Shown here piece by piece: positions 8,670 to 16,226 of a DNA stretch of 24,279 bases. The first letter of the stretch is position 1. Every line of letters starts with the position of its first letter. This stretch comes from Oscillospiraceae bacterium (lineage in GTDB: Bacteria > Bacillota > Clostridia > Oscillospirales > Acutalibacteraceae). The stretch lies in assembly GCA_031273775.1 (NCBI GenBank), contig JAISRF010000049.1, positions 1-24,279 of the forward strand. Direction: 5' to 3'. The translations under genes and the position numbers were made by a program. Under the pieces are notes generated by a model. The model was given only the letters and a program-made list of their open reading frames with translations. It was not told the DNA's origin and did no database searches.

Positions 8670-11518
8670 TTGCCGCACTTCCCTTCTCCTTCCGGAGTTG
8701 ATCCGTTTGGATATTCCGCCCGCTTTCGGGCAATTTCGCGGTCTACCACCGCTCCCCATTTTTGCAGGGAATCCGCCGGGGGGTTCCCTTGCTCCACAAC
8801 GCTCCAAAACGCCTGATCAATGCCGCGCGCCGTGTAATACCCACCGGGGATTTCCGGCAGCTCCACCGTTTGGCGGTGTTGCGAAACCATTTGTTCCAGC
8901 ATGTCCGCATCCCAGTTCATTCCCCTAAAGGCTTCCAGATTGGAGGATGCAATGCGACCGAGAGGCCCCAGAACGGATTCTAAATCGGCGGAATATCTGA
9001 GCTGGGTTTCCGGCGAGATCCACCACTTCAAAAACTTCCACGCGTTTTCCGGGTTTTTGGAGAGCTTTGTGATTGCGCACCCTGTCCCCGAACCCGCCGA
9101 GGAATGGTCGACCGTACCGTCCGCCTTTCTTGTTCCCGAAATGGGGGCTACCGTCCAGCGACCGTCAATTTCCGGCGCTGCCGCTTTCAACTGTGTATAG
9201 AGCGTGTACGGAGAGATTCCCAGGGGAGCGCTTCCAATGCGGAAGCGGTTGTAAAAATCCATTGTTTTGGGGAGTTTGTATTTGGTGTACCAGTCCGCCC
9301 ACTCCGTGAACACCTGAATCTGCCCGATTTGGGTGAGCGTACTAGCCGTCTGCTCCGCGTTATATAAGGGAAGCCCGCTTTGGATTAGCAACGTGGGGAA
9401 CAGGGTCAGCCCGCCCACACCCGTATTCACAGTCCCGCTGTCCGTAATCTGGGTATAGGGCAGATACGCCTGTAAATTGCTGCGCTGCAAAAGGGTTGCC
9501 GCGGCGACAAAATCTTCCCACGTTTCCGGCGGGTCAATGCCCAGGCTGTTCAGAATATCCGTCCGCAGAAACATCATATAAAAGCTCTGCGTGTCCGGCA
9601 GCGCCCAAACTCCGTTATCGTATTTATACGGTTCAGCCGCGCCCGCGGCAAATCGTTCAAGAATTTGCGGGAGATCCTGGAACCGTGAAAGGTCATAAAG
9701 CGCGCCGCGCATCGCGTAGTTCACCGGCTCCGTCCGCGCCATTTGAAGCATCACGTCCGGACCGTTCCCCGAAAGAATCGCCTGAATCAGCGAGGCGTTC
9801 ACCAAACTCACGTTCACCTCAATACCGCTGTCGGGCACAAACCCGTCCTGAATCACGGCACTCAGCGCCTGAGCCTGATCACGACCCCAGCTCACCCACA
9901 GGTTCAGCGTTTCGTTGTCTTCTCCGCCGCCCGGGGTCGAGCTATAATCACCCATAAAGGTTGCCGCGAACCTTTTAACGGAAAAGCCGAGCTTTGAAAG
10001 CAAAGACGGGGATATTTCCGGCTTTTGGCTTCCCGCGCCGAAAATAAATATACGGTCGATGTCCAGCGGCGTATCCGTCATAGTCCCCATCAGCGCGCTC
10101 AGGTTGGTATACACATCGTAAAAGCCGGATTTATAACGGTGGGCGGAATATGGGTTGTTAAGCATTTGCCGGATTACACGCACCGCGTTGCGGATGAGTG
10201 AAACTGTTGAGCCGCTGCTTTTTTCCTGCAAAGCTTCCAGCTTTGCCGCGATTTCGTCCAGAGCCAGCGCAGTCCGTTCCAAACGCCCGTTAAAATCGGG
10301 AATCTGATTGAACAGCTCGTAACTGCGGTAGATGTCCACCGTTTCTCCGACAATCATCGTAATGTCAACATACAGGTTTCCCATTTGCGCGGTGACGTCC
10401 CGCAGGTCGGAATAAATTTCCGACATCGCCCCCGCGGTAGCCGTCAGCGTTATGGTGTGCTGTCCCGCATCCAGCCAAAACAGCCAAGGCTCGCTTTCCC
10501 CGCCGCAGGTTTTGTAGCGCCACGCTGAGCCGTATGTAAATTTAACGCGCCGGGCTTCCTCAAAGGGCGTTTGCCCGTCTATGGCCAGATGCCGGTAAGA
10601 AACGCCGCCCAGCAACTGGTTCTGCCGGTAATTGAAACCGATGGAATAATACCCGGCGGTTTCAACGTTGAATGCCCACGTCAGCGCGCTGCCCGGTTTT
10701 TTCCAATTCGCCCCGCCGATATAATTCAGCTTTCGGGTTACCGGATCGCCCGGACTGACCGCCGGACTGCCTCCATCGGACAGCGAAACAAGGGAACGGT
10801 CATTTTTCAGCGATGGCGATTCCCCTTCAAGAACGATTACGCCGGTCGCGACCGATTCATTCCGGCTCGGTTCCGGAGCTTTGTACGTGCCGGGTTGCTC
10901 CGGATTTGACAGCGCGGCACCCTTCAGGACAAATTCTCCCTGCGACACCGTCAGCGTGACCGTATGCGCTCCCGCCGTCAGCACAAATTTGAAAGGCAGT
11001 TCATACCGTCCGGAATAATCCCTCGCCTTTGACACTGTAGATTTTTCATATAAGATTTGTTCCGGCGCGAATTCGTTGCCTGCCTTGTCCGTCCGCGTCC
11101 CTTGCGCGTCACTCCAAAAAGCCGGAAAGGTGAGCAACCCCGCTTCCGGAAATGGAATTTCTCCATTTATGCGCATTTCTAAAACAATGTCCTGCGGTTT
11201 TTCGCATCGGTAATCAAGGGTAAGCTCCGCCAGCATATCCGCGGGAGCCAAAACGTCAAGGGTCACGCTGTCCCCCCGCCGAAATACGCCGGTCTCGCGA
11301 ATGGTCGCCCCGGCGTCTGTGGCAAGGAAATTCCGACCGCTAAAAGCCGAAAGGTATGTATGGTACCCGCCGGTGGCGTTTTCAAAGGCGATTTCGGTCT
11401 GTTCCGCGGCTCGGGCTTCTGATTCTCCCTGCAGTGCCCCTGCGGATGAGCAGTACACCGACAGCAGGCAACCGGCTAACACAAAAGAAAACAATTTAAG
11501 GGGATTTTTCTTTGTCAT
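8666..11518 (-). CDS. Large multidomain extracellular solute-binding protein of a sugar ABC importer
   Basis: A 950-residue exported protein, more than twice the length of a usual sugar-binding protein. The signal sequence contains both a LAGC lipobox (Cys17) and a later AGA site, so lipoprotein anchoring is likely but not certain. Residues about 42-205 and 225-360 form two beta-rich modules with carbohydrate-binding-module character (AGAHTVTLTVSQG; AGQHTITLTATAG). A helical connector follows (about 390-500). The classical family-1 solute-binding domain occupies about 535-930 (LNLWVSWGRDQAQALSAVI, GNGPDVMLQM, PETWEDFVAAATLL, NAWKFLKWWISPETQ). It is the first gene of the minus-strand operon and overlaps the next permease by four bases. 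It presumably captures an oligosaccharide at the surface. The ribosome site before ATG 11518 (GAGGG) is rather distant. Confidence 0.88.
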   Translation of the reverse strand: MTKKNPLKLFSFVLAGCLLSVYCSSAGALQGESEARAAEQTEIAFENATGGYHTYLSAFSGRNFLATDAGATIRETGVFRRGDSVTLDVLAPADMLAELTLDYRCEKPQDIVLEMRINGEIPFPEAGLLTFPAFWSDAQGTRTDKAGNEFAPEQILYEKSTVSKARDYSGRYELPFKFVLTAGAHTVTLTVSQGEFVLKGAALSNPEQPGTYKAPEPSRNESVATGVIVLEGESPSLKNDRSLVSLSDGGSPAVSPGDPVTRKLNYIGGANWKKPGSALTWAFNVETAGYYSIGFNYRQNQLLGGVSYRHLAIDGQTPFEEARRVKFTYGSAWRYKTCGGESEPWLFWLDAGQHTITLTATAGAMSEIYSDLRDVTAQMGNLYVDITMIVGETVDIYRSYELFNQIPDFNGRLERTALALDEIAAKLEALQEKSSGSTVSLIRNAVRVIRQMLNNPYSAHRYKSGFYDVYTNLSALMGTMTDTPLDIDRIFIFGAGSQKPEISPSLLSKLGFSVKRFAATFMGDYSSTPGGGEDNETLNLWVSWGRDQAQALSAVIQDGFVPDSGIEVNVSLVNASLIQAILSGNGPDVMLQMARTEPVNYAMRGALYDLSRFQDLPQILERFAAGAAEPYKYDNGVWALPDTQSFYMMFLRTDILNSLGIDPPETWEDFVAAATLLQRSNLQAYLPYTQITDSGTVNTGVGGLTLFPTLLIQSGLPLYNAEQTASTLTQIGQIQVFTEWADWYTKYKLPKTMDFYNRFRIGSAPLGISPYTLYTQLKAAAPEIDGRWTVAPISGTRKADGTVDHSSAGSGTGCAITKLSKNPENAWKFLKWWISPETQLRYSADLESVLGPLGRIASSNLEAFRGMNWDADMLEQMVSQHRQTVELPEIPGGYYTARGIDQAFWSVVEQGNPPADSLQKWGAVVDREIARKRAEYPNGSTPEGEGKCGK

Positions 11519-11611
11519 AACTCAGCCCGCCCTCAACAGATATTTTTTGGTTTTTTATTAGCAACTATTCCAATAGACCTCTGATTAAACTAAAAATTTG
11601 ACGAAAATAGG

Positions 11612-11636
11612 TCGCAAAACTTCTGTTTTCGCAAAA
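11612..11636. repeat. Direct repeat TCGCAAAA, candidate regulator-binding site
   Basis: TCGCAAAA occurs at 11612-11619 and again at 11629-11636, a 17-base offset. A related TCGGCAAAA lies at 11662-11670. The stretch between also forms an imperfect inverted repeat (AAAAC-TTCT-GTTTT, 11616-11629). AraC-family proteins often bind direct repeats in such gaps; assignment to the adjacent regulator is inference. Confidence 0.35.
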
Positions 11637-11653
11637 AGCATCCATTATTTAAC

Positions 11654-11682
11654 AAAATAATTCGGCAAAATACGATTGACAA
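11654..11682 (-). promoter_or_regulatory. Possible promoter of the sugar operon, overlapping the divergent promoter
   Basis: On the minus strand TTGTCA (11682-11677) is followed after 17 bases by TATTTT (11659-11654). The -10 box is weak. The -35 shares bases with the regulator's TTGACA, so the two promoters would compete. The leader to ATG 11518 would be about 129 bases. I found no better minus-strand promoter, but this call is tentative. Confidence 0.3.
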
Positions 11683-11704
11683 CTTATAAATATTATAGTA
11701 AAAT
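11676..11704 (+). promoter_or_regulatory. Sigma-A promoter of the AraC-family regulator gene
   Basis: A perfect -35 box TTGACA (11676-11681), a 17-base spacer and a -10 box TAAAAT (11699-11704). Transcription should start near 11711, leaving about 62 bases of leader before ATG 11773. Confidence 0.75.
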
Positions 11705-11772
11705 AAACAGGTGAATTCAATGTCCAATTCAATCTTTTTTTAACACAATAGTACTATTTTCGGAGGAATATC

Positions 11773-12597
11773 ATGATTGTACAAAAGGGATATGAAACAC
11801 ATAACTGGGACGACATTGATTTTCCCATCTCCCTGCATAGGGACTGTCTGGGCGAAAACAGCAGCTACCGCGTACTGACGCATTGGCACGATGACGTGGA
11901 ATTTTTATATTTCAAGGCGGGGGTAACCAATTTGATATGCAATCAAACTTGTCACACTATGAAAGCCGGGGAAATTGCTTTTATAAACCCGTACAGTCTT
12001 CATAGTCTGGAAAACGCTACCAGCAGCAGCGTATACATTTGTTTGGTCATAAGAGCAGATTTGCTGGAACCCTTTCCTTTTCCGATATTGGATTCTCAAA
12101 TGCCAATCGTGACGAATAACCCTCAGATAATCGCCTGCTTCAACAAAATCGTAGAAGAAGAGCGGCAAAAACGCCCTTGCTATCAGGCCGTTATACAGGG
12201 GGAGCTGTTTGCCATGGCCGCCTATCTCAGCAGAAACAGCGTCGTTTCGAACTCGCACGAAACACCCTTACATGCGCAGCAAAAAAATGTCCGCCTGGCG
12301 ATCAATTATATTCAAACGAATTTTCGAAAGAATATCACCATTGGGGAGGTTTGCTCACTGGTCGGTTTCAGTAAAACTTATTTCGGCAAATGCTTCCATA
12401 AAATGACCGGGAAATCCATTATTGAGTATCTTAACTGTTTTCGGTGCGAACGGGCTTATGATTTATTGCGTTCCGGGGAATTTAATGTCTGTCAGGCCGC
12501 GATGATGAGCGGTTTTCAGAATATGTCTTATTTCACCCGGCAATATAAGCAACTGTTCGGAGTTTTACCGTCGCAAACCAAGGGAAAAAAAATCTGA
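11773..12597 (+). CDS. AraC-family transcriptional regulator
   Basis: A 274-residue DNA-binding regulator. The N-terminal cupin-like sensor domain (about 25-95) carries the typical HWHDDVEFLYFKAG and GEIAFINPYSLHSLE segments that usually bind a sugar-type effector. The C-terminal AraC/XylS domain (about 172-270) has two helix-turn-helix motifs (ITIGEVCSLVGFSKTYFGKC and the AAMMSGFQNMSYFTRQYKQL family signature). ATG 11773 has GGAGG six bases upstream, and a strong promoter lies at 11676-11704. It is transcribed away from the carbohydrate operon and most likely activates it. It is also directly upstream of the urea operon, but that operon has its own promoter and AraC control of urea genes is less likely. 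Confidence 0.92.
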   Translation: MIVQKGYETHNWDDIDFPISLHRDCLGENSSYRVLTHWHDDVEFLYFKAGVTNLICNQTCHTMKAGEIAFINPYSLHSLENATSSSVYICLVIRADLLEPFPFPILDSQMPIVTNNPQIIACFNKIVEEERQKRPCYQAVIQGELFAMAAYLSRNSVVSNSHETPLHAQQKNVRLAINYIQTNFRKNITIGEVCSLVGFSKTYFGKCFHKMTGKSIIEYLNCFRCERAYDLLRSGEFNVCQAAMMSGFQNMSYFTRQYKQLFGVLPSQTKGKKI

Positions 12598-12727
12598 AAG
12601 AGAAGGCATCTGTTTCTTCGAAGTCTGTTTCCGGCTCAGTATTGCGGCAAAATTTAGTTGTATCTTCCAAAAATTCAGCATCAGATTTGTGAAACATTAA
12701 CGGTGAGTTAGAATCTGATTTCAGCTC
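12598..12727. other. Intergenic region upstream of the urea operon promoter
   Basis: No gene is visible. I see a direct repeat TCTGTTTC (12609-12616 and 12624-12631) and the inverted repeat at 12680-12719 listed separately. There is no clear terminator for the AraC gene, so some read-through into the urea operon is possible. Confidence 0.5.
12680..12719. repeat. Inverted repeat upstream of the urea operon promoter, candidate operator
   Basis: ATCAGATT (12680-12687) and AATCTGAT (12712-12719) are perfect inverted copies, with centres 32 bases apart (about three helix turns). The second arm ends eight bases before the -35 box. The position suits an activator or nitrogen-status regulator; it does not match the TGTNAN7TNACA GlnR/TnrA site. 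Confidence 0.4.
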
Positions 12728-12756
12728 TTGACAAAGAAAACGGCGTGTGATATACT
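12728..12756 (+). promoter_or_regulatory. Strong sigma-A promoter of the urt-ure operon
   Basis: A perfect -35 TTGACA (12728-12733), exactly 17 bases of spacer and -10 TATACT (12751-12756), the best promoter-like sequence in the window. Transcription should start at about 12763, 84 bases upstream of urtA. No other promoter of this quality was seen before the end of ureD, so the eleven genes may form one transcript. Confidence 0.85.
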
Positions 12757-12762
12757 CCGGAT

Positions 12763-12808
12763 AAGACAAAGAAGTCGGTGCACCGGCTGCTTTGTCTTTG
12801 TCTTTTTC
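12763..12808 (+). terminator. Leader hairpin with U-rich tail at the 5' end of the urea transcript
   Basis: AAGACAAAG (12763-12771) pairs with CTTTGTCTT (12790-12798). After one A-G mismatch, AGTCGG pairs with CCGGCT (one wobble) around a TGCA loop. The tail TGTCTTTTTC follows. The hairpin starts at the predicted first transcribed base. It could be a leader attenuator or a 5' stabilising structure; I cannot tell which from sequence. Confidence 0.55.
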
Positions 12809-12846
12809 GTTATGGTATTTCAAAAAACAGACAGGAGATGGTTTGA

Positions 12847-14088
12847 ATGAAAAAAGTGTTTGCGGTTGTTCTTGCGGGTGGTTTATCACTGGCTATACTT
12901 CTTGGTTTGACAGGTTGCGGCGGTTCCGGAGACGGAGGCTCCGCGGGCGGTGGAGATAGCGTAACCGTAGGCCTTCTGCATTCCCTTACCGGCCCGATGG
13001 CCATCAGTGAGAAATCCGTCCGTGACGCCGAGGTGCTCGCCATAGAAGAAATCAACGCGGCGGGCGGTGTTTTGGGCAAGCAAATCAAATACATAGAAGA
13101 AGATGGCGCTTCCGAGCCGGCGACCTTCGCCACCAAAGCGGAAAAGCTGGTGGGTCAGAACAAAGTGGCAACGGTGTTTGGGTGCTGGACTTCATCCTCC
13201 CGGAAAGCGGTTAAATCAATTTTTGAAGAATACGGCAGTCTGCTGTGGTACCCGGTGCAGTACGAGGGCATGGAGCAGTCGCCCAACATTATTTATACCG
13301 GCGCGGCGCCCAACCAGCAAATTGTTCCCGCCATTGAGTATCTGATTGAGCAGGGTTACAAAAAGTTCTTCCTGCTGGGCTCCGATTACGTTTTCCCCCG
13401 CACCGCCAATATGATCATTAAAGCGCAGGTCGCGGCGGCCGGATCGGAAACCGTTGGCGAAGAATACGCGGCGATGGATCAGACCGATTTTGCGGCGATT
13501 ATCGCCAAGATAGAAGCCGCCAAACCGGACGTGATTGTCAACACCCTGAACGGAACCGGCAATGTGTCCTTCTTCAAACAGATGTCCGAGAAAAACTATG
13601 ACGCGTCCAAATACATGACCATGTCCTTCTCCATCGCCGAGGAAGAGGTTGCGGCCATCGGCGCGAATATTTTGAAAGACCATCTGGTTTCTTGGAATTA
13701 TTACCAGACCACCGATACGGCGGAAAACACAAAATTTGTGGCGGCGTACAAGGCTAAGTTCGGCGCGGGCCGCGTTACCAGCGACCCCGCGGAGGCCGCT
13801 TACGACGGCGTGTACCTGTGGAAAGCGGCTGTGGAAAAAGCCGGAAGCTTTGACGTGGATAAAGTTTTGACCGCCATCAAATCAGGCGGAATTTCCTTCC
13901 AGGCACCCGAGGGCAAGGTGGTCATCAACGGCGAAAACCAGCATCTTTCCAAGCCGGTTCGTATCGGCAAGGTGGGCAGTGACGGCCTGATTAACGAAGT
14001 TTTTGCCACCCCGTCTCCGGTGGCGCCGGATCCCTACCTGACTACTTATGATTGGGCAGTCGCCGCAAACATTAAGCCTCTGGAGTAA
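12847..14088 (+). CDS. urtA: Urea ABC transporter, substrate-binding lipoprotein
   Basis: A 413-residue surface lipoprotein that captures urea for the UrtBCDE importer. The signal peptide ends at lipobox LTGC (Cys24), followed by a Gly/Ser-rich linker. The mature part is a type-I periplasmic-binding fold of the branched-chain amino acid/urea family. UrtA-type motifs are VGLLHSLTGPMAISEKSVRD (from about residue 41), GCWTSSSRKAVKSIFEEYGS, LLWYPVQYEGMEQSPN and the late FQAPEGKVVINGENQHLSKP. ATG 12847 has AGGAG nine bases upstream. It is the first gene after the strong promoter and is followed by two hairpins, which may keep its level above that of the permeases. Adjacent urease genes support urea rather than amino acids as the substrate. 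Confidence 0.96.
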   Translation: MKKVFAVVLAGGLSLAILLGLTGCGGSGDGGSAGGGDSVTVGLLHSLTGPMAISEKSVRDAEVLAIEEINAAGGVLGKQIKYIEEDGASEPATFATKAEKLVGQNKVATVFGCWTSSSRKAVKSIFEEYGSLLWYPVQYEGMEQSPNIIYTGAAPNQQIVPAIEYLIEQGYKKFFLLGSDYVFPRTANMIIKAQVAAAGSETVGEEYAAMDQTDFAAIIAKIEAAKPDVIVNTLNGTGNVSFFKQMSEKNYDASKYMTMSFSIAEEEVAAIGANILKDHLVSWNYYQTTDTAENTKFVAAYKAKFGAGRVTSDPAEAAYDGVYLWKAAVEKAGSFDVDKVLTAIKSGGISFQAPEGKVVINGENQHLSKPVRIGKVGSDGLINEVFATPSPVAPDPYLTTYDWAVAANIKPLE

Positions 14089-14110
14089 ATTTCCATTCCC
14101 GCTTTTTGAG

Positions 14111-14150
14111 GCGGTTCCGCGAAGATACACCGCTGCTTTTAGCGGTGTAT
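14111..14150 (+). repeat. 40-base hairpin element, copy 1 (after urtA)
   Basis: This element is 33/40 identical to 22881-22920, and four of the seven differences lie in the loop. It contains a perfect 12-base stem, AGATACACCGCT (14123-14134) with AGCGGTGTATCT (14141-14152), around a six-base loop. It begins 22 bases after the urtA stop. There is no T-run after it, so it is not a standard terminator. Likely roles are mRNA processing, stability or a dispersed repeat. Confidence 0.75.
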
Positions 14151-14161
14151 CTCGTTAAAAA

Positions 14162-14197
14162 CACACCGGCGCGCCGGCCAAACGGCGCGCCGGCGTG
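14162..14197 (+). promoter_or_regulatory. GC-rich hairpin abutting the urtB ribosome site
   Basis: CACACCGGCGCGCCG (14162-14176) pairs with CGGCGCGCCGGCGTG (14183-14197) around a six-base loop: fifteen positions with one mismatch. The 3' base of the stem is the first G of the urtB GGAG box (14197-14200). Such a structure could shield the urtB start from ribosomes or protect urtA mRNA from 3' decay. Confidence 0.7.
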
Positions 14198-14207
14198 GAG
14201 CAGGGTG

Positions 14208-15122
14208 TTGATTGATTTGGCGCAATTTTTTAATACGGTTTTTAACGGATTAAGCCTGAGCTCTATTATTCTGCTCACCTCTTTGGGGCTTGCCATCACT
14301 TTCGGCCAAATGCGCGTGATTAACATGGCGCACGGTGAATTTGTCATGATAGGCGCTTATGTGACCTACCTGACTCAAAAGCTGTTTCTTGCGGTTTTTC
14401 CGGAAAGCCTGTTTAGCGTTTATTACATTGTTGCCGTTCCGGCTGCGTTTGCAGCGACCTTTTTACTGGGCAGTCTGCTGGAACTGACGGTGATTTCCCG
14501 GCTGTACGGACGGGAAATAGACAGCCTTCTGGCCACCTGCGGAATCAGCCTGATTTTTCAGCAGGCAGCGCGGCACATTTTCGGCGCGCAGGGCGTGAAC
14601 GTCACCTCACCCAAATTTTTATCCGGCGGAATCACCGTTGGCGGCTGTACCTTTTCTTATAACCGCCTGTTTATCATACTGTTTGTGGCGCTGATTCTTT
14701 TTGCCATGTGGTTTCTTTTGTACCGTTCCAATTTCGGCAGGCAAATGCGGGCGGTGACGCAGAATCGCCCCATGGCAAAGTGCGTGGGAATCAATTCCCG
14801 CAAGGTAGACAATTTTACGTTCGGCATCGGATCAGGTCTGGCGGGTTTGGCGGGGTGTTCGGTTGCGCTACTCGGTTCCATTGATGCCAGCGTGGGGCAG
14901 AGCTATATTGTCAATTCGTTTATGGCGGTGGTGCTGGGCGGCGTTGGTAAGCTGCTGGGAACGGTTCTGGGCTCCTCCGTTATCGGCTTTTCCGGCATTG
15001 CGGCGGAAACCTTTGTTTCGTCCAGCATTGCAAAGGCCATTGTTCTGTTGATTATCATCCTGTTCCTGCAAAAGAAACCGCAAGGGCTGTTCACCATACG
15101 CAGCCGCGCGCTGGATGAGTAA
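14208..15122 (+). CDS. urtB: Urea ABC transporter, permease UrtB
   Basis: A 304-residue inner-membrane permease of the LivH type that pairs with UrtC. Family signatures are FNGLSLSSIILLTSLGLAIT near the N-terminus and GQMRVINMAHGEFVMIGAY, which is highly typical of UrtB. Several membrane helices follow, including the NSFMAVVLGGVGKLLGTVLG segment. The open frame extends upstream to 14106, but that part translates the hairpin region and is unlike the family. GGAG (14197-14200) lies seven bases before TTG 14208 and four before GTG 14205; I prefer TTG 14208, and either gives essentially the same protein. The stop is 12 bases before urtC. Confidence 0.93.
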   Translation: MIDLAQFFNTVFNGLSLSSIILLTSLGLAITFGQMRVINMAHGEFVMIGAYVTYLTQKLFLAVFPESLFSVYYIVAVPAAFAATFLLGSLLELTVISRLYGREIDSLLATCGISLIFQQAARHIFGAQGVNVTSPKFLSGGITVGGCTFSYNRLFIILFVALILFAMWFLLYRSNFGRQMRAVTQNRPMAKCVGINSRKVDNFTFGIGSGLAGLAGCSVALLGSIDASVGQSYIVNSFMAVVLGGVGKLLGTVLGSSVIGFSGIAAETFVSSSIAKAIVLLIIILFLQKKPQGLFTIRSRALDE

Positions 15123-15134
15123 GGGGGCAGCGAA

Positions 15135-16226
15135 ATGACAAAGCTTAAAAATCAGGCCGGAAACCTCTGCTTTTCCCTGATTATAATCGGGCTCGCGGTC
15201 ATGCCGCTGCTGATGGCCGCGGGAGTGGCGGAGTCGCCGCTGATTATATTTTTGGGGAAGTGTGTGGCTTTTTCCATTGTGGCAATAGGGCTGGATTTGA
15301 TATGGGGTTACACCGGCATACTCAGTCTGGGGCACGGGCTGTACTTTGCCCTGGGCGGCTACGGCATGGCCATGTACCTCAAATTGCGAGCCACCCACGG
15401 CGCCATTACAGAGTTTATGCATACCGGCGGGCTGACCGCTCTCCCCGCCGTTTGGAAGCCCTTTCAATCCCTGCCGCTGACGGTTTTGTCGGTGCTGATT
15501 GTGCCCGCCGGACTCGCTTATATCATCGGTTATTTTATTTTTAAAAACCGGATTAAAGGTGTATATTTTTCAATCATCTCCCAGGCGCTGACCTGGGCGG
15601 CGTACTCTGTTTTTATTGCGCTTTCCCCTTACACAAACGGCAATGTAGGCATTACCGAAATCGGTTCGCTGGCCGGGAAAATCCGCGGCTCAGCCAACCA
15701 GGGGCGTTTGACGCTGCTTTTTTATGTATCGCTGGCCATATTGGCGCTGATTTATGCCACGGCGGCTTTTTTGGTGCGCACAAAATTCGGCAAGCTGTTA
15801 ATCGCCATCCGGGACGGGGAAAACCGCACCTATTTTTCCGGCTACCGCGTCAGCCGGTACAAAACCTTTATTTATGTCCTGTCTGCCGCGATCGCCGCGG
15901 TTGCGGGCGCGATATTTGTCAACTTCAACGGCAGTATTACCCCATCACAAATGACCATTGCCTTTTCCGTCAATATGGTCATCTGGGTAGCCATCGGCGG
16001 GCGAGGCACCATAGTGGGCGCGGTAATCGGCGCGCTACTGGTAAATCTGTGCGAATATAACCTCAGCTCCGGCGGAATGATTGAGGTCTGGCAGTACATA
16101 GTCGGCGGCATTTTCTGTGTAACCATCCTGTTCTTCAAAGGCGGAATTATGGGTCTGTTCAGGGAACAGATTCCGGCTTTTCTGAGAAAACTGAAAGTCC
16201 GGGGAGGGCAAAAGGTTGAAAGTTAA
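15135..16226 (+). CDS. urtC: Urea ABC transporter, permease UrtC
   Basis: A 363-residue LivM-type inner-membrane permease, partner of UrtB. It has the characteristic GLDLIWGYTGILSLGHGLYF and ALGGYGMAMYL segment (about 52-82), RIKGVYFSIISQALTWA, and GRGTIVGAVIGALLVN near the C-terminus (about 290-310). About ten hydrophobic helices are visible, as expected for the family. ATG 15135 has AGGGGG eight bases upstream. Its final codons (16216-16226) overlap the start of a small ORF that leads into urtD. Confidence 0.95.
   Translation: MTKLKNQAGNLCFSLIIIGLAVMPLLMAAGVAESPLIIFLGKCVAFSIVAIGLDLIWGYTGILSLGHGLYFALGGYGMAMYLKLRATHGAITEFMHTGGLTALPAVWKPFQSLPLTVLSVLIVPAGLAYIIGYFIFKNRIKGVYFSIISQALTWAAYSVFIALSPYTNGNVGITEIGSLAGKIRGSANQGRLTLLFYVSLAILALIYATAAFLVRTKFGKLLIAIRDGENRTYFSGYRVSRYKTFIYVLSAAIAAVAGAIFVNFNGSITPSQMTIAFSVNMVIWVAIGGRGTIVGAVIGALLVNLCEYNLSSGGMIEVWQYIVGGIFCVTILFFKGGIMGLFREQIPAFLRKLKVRGGQKVES

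Larger units (their letters stand above)
11519..11772. promoter_or_regulatory. AT-rich divergent intergenic control region
   Basis: This 254-base, strongly AT-rich gap separates the minus-strand sugar operon from the plus-strand AraC-type regulator, the classic arrangement for a regulator controlling its divergent neighbour. It holds the regulator promoter (11676-11704), a possible opposing promoter and repeated TCGCAAAA boxes (11612-11636), each listed separately. Confidence 0.6.

Noticed and set aside
8670..8807. 46-residue N-terminal extension of the MalF-type permease
   Set aside because: It lies entirely within the solute-binding protein gene, is Gly/Arg/Pro-rich and lacks a ribosome site, whereas ATG 8669 has an ATGA overlap and a good site.
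12598..12756. GlnR/TnrA nitrogen-control box upstream of urtA
   Set aside because: I looked for TGTNAN7TNACA. The nearest match, TGTGAAACATTAACG, fails in the second half-site.
14106..14207. N-terminal extension of urtB in the open reading frame
   Set aside because: The extension translates the two hairpins, starts inside the repeat flank without a ribosome site and is unlike UrtB proteins, which begin just before the NGLSL segment.
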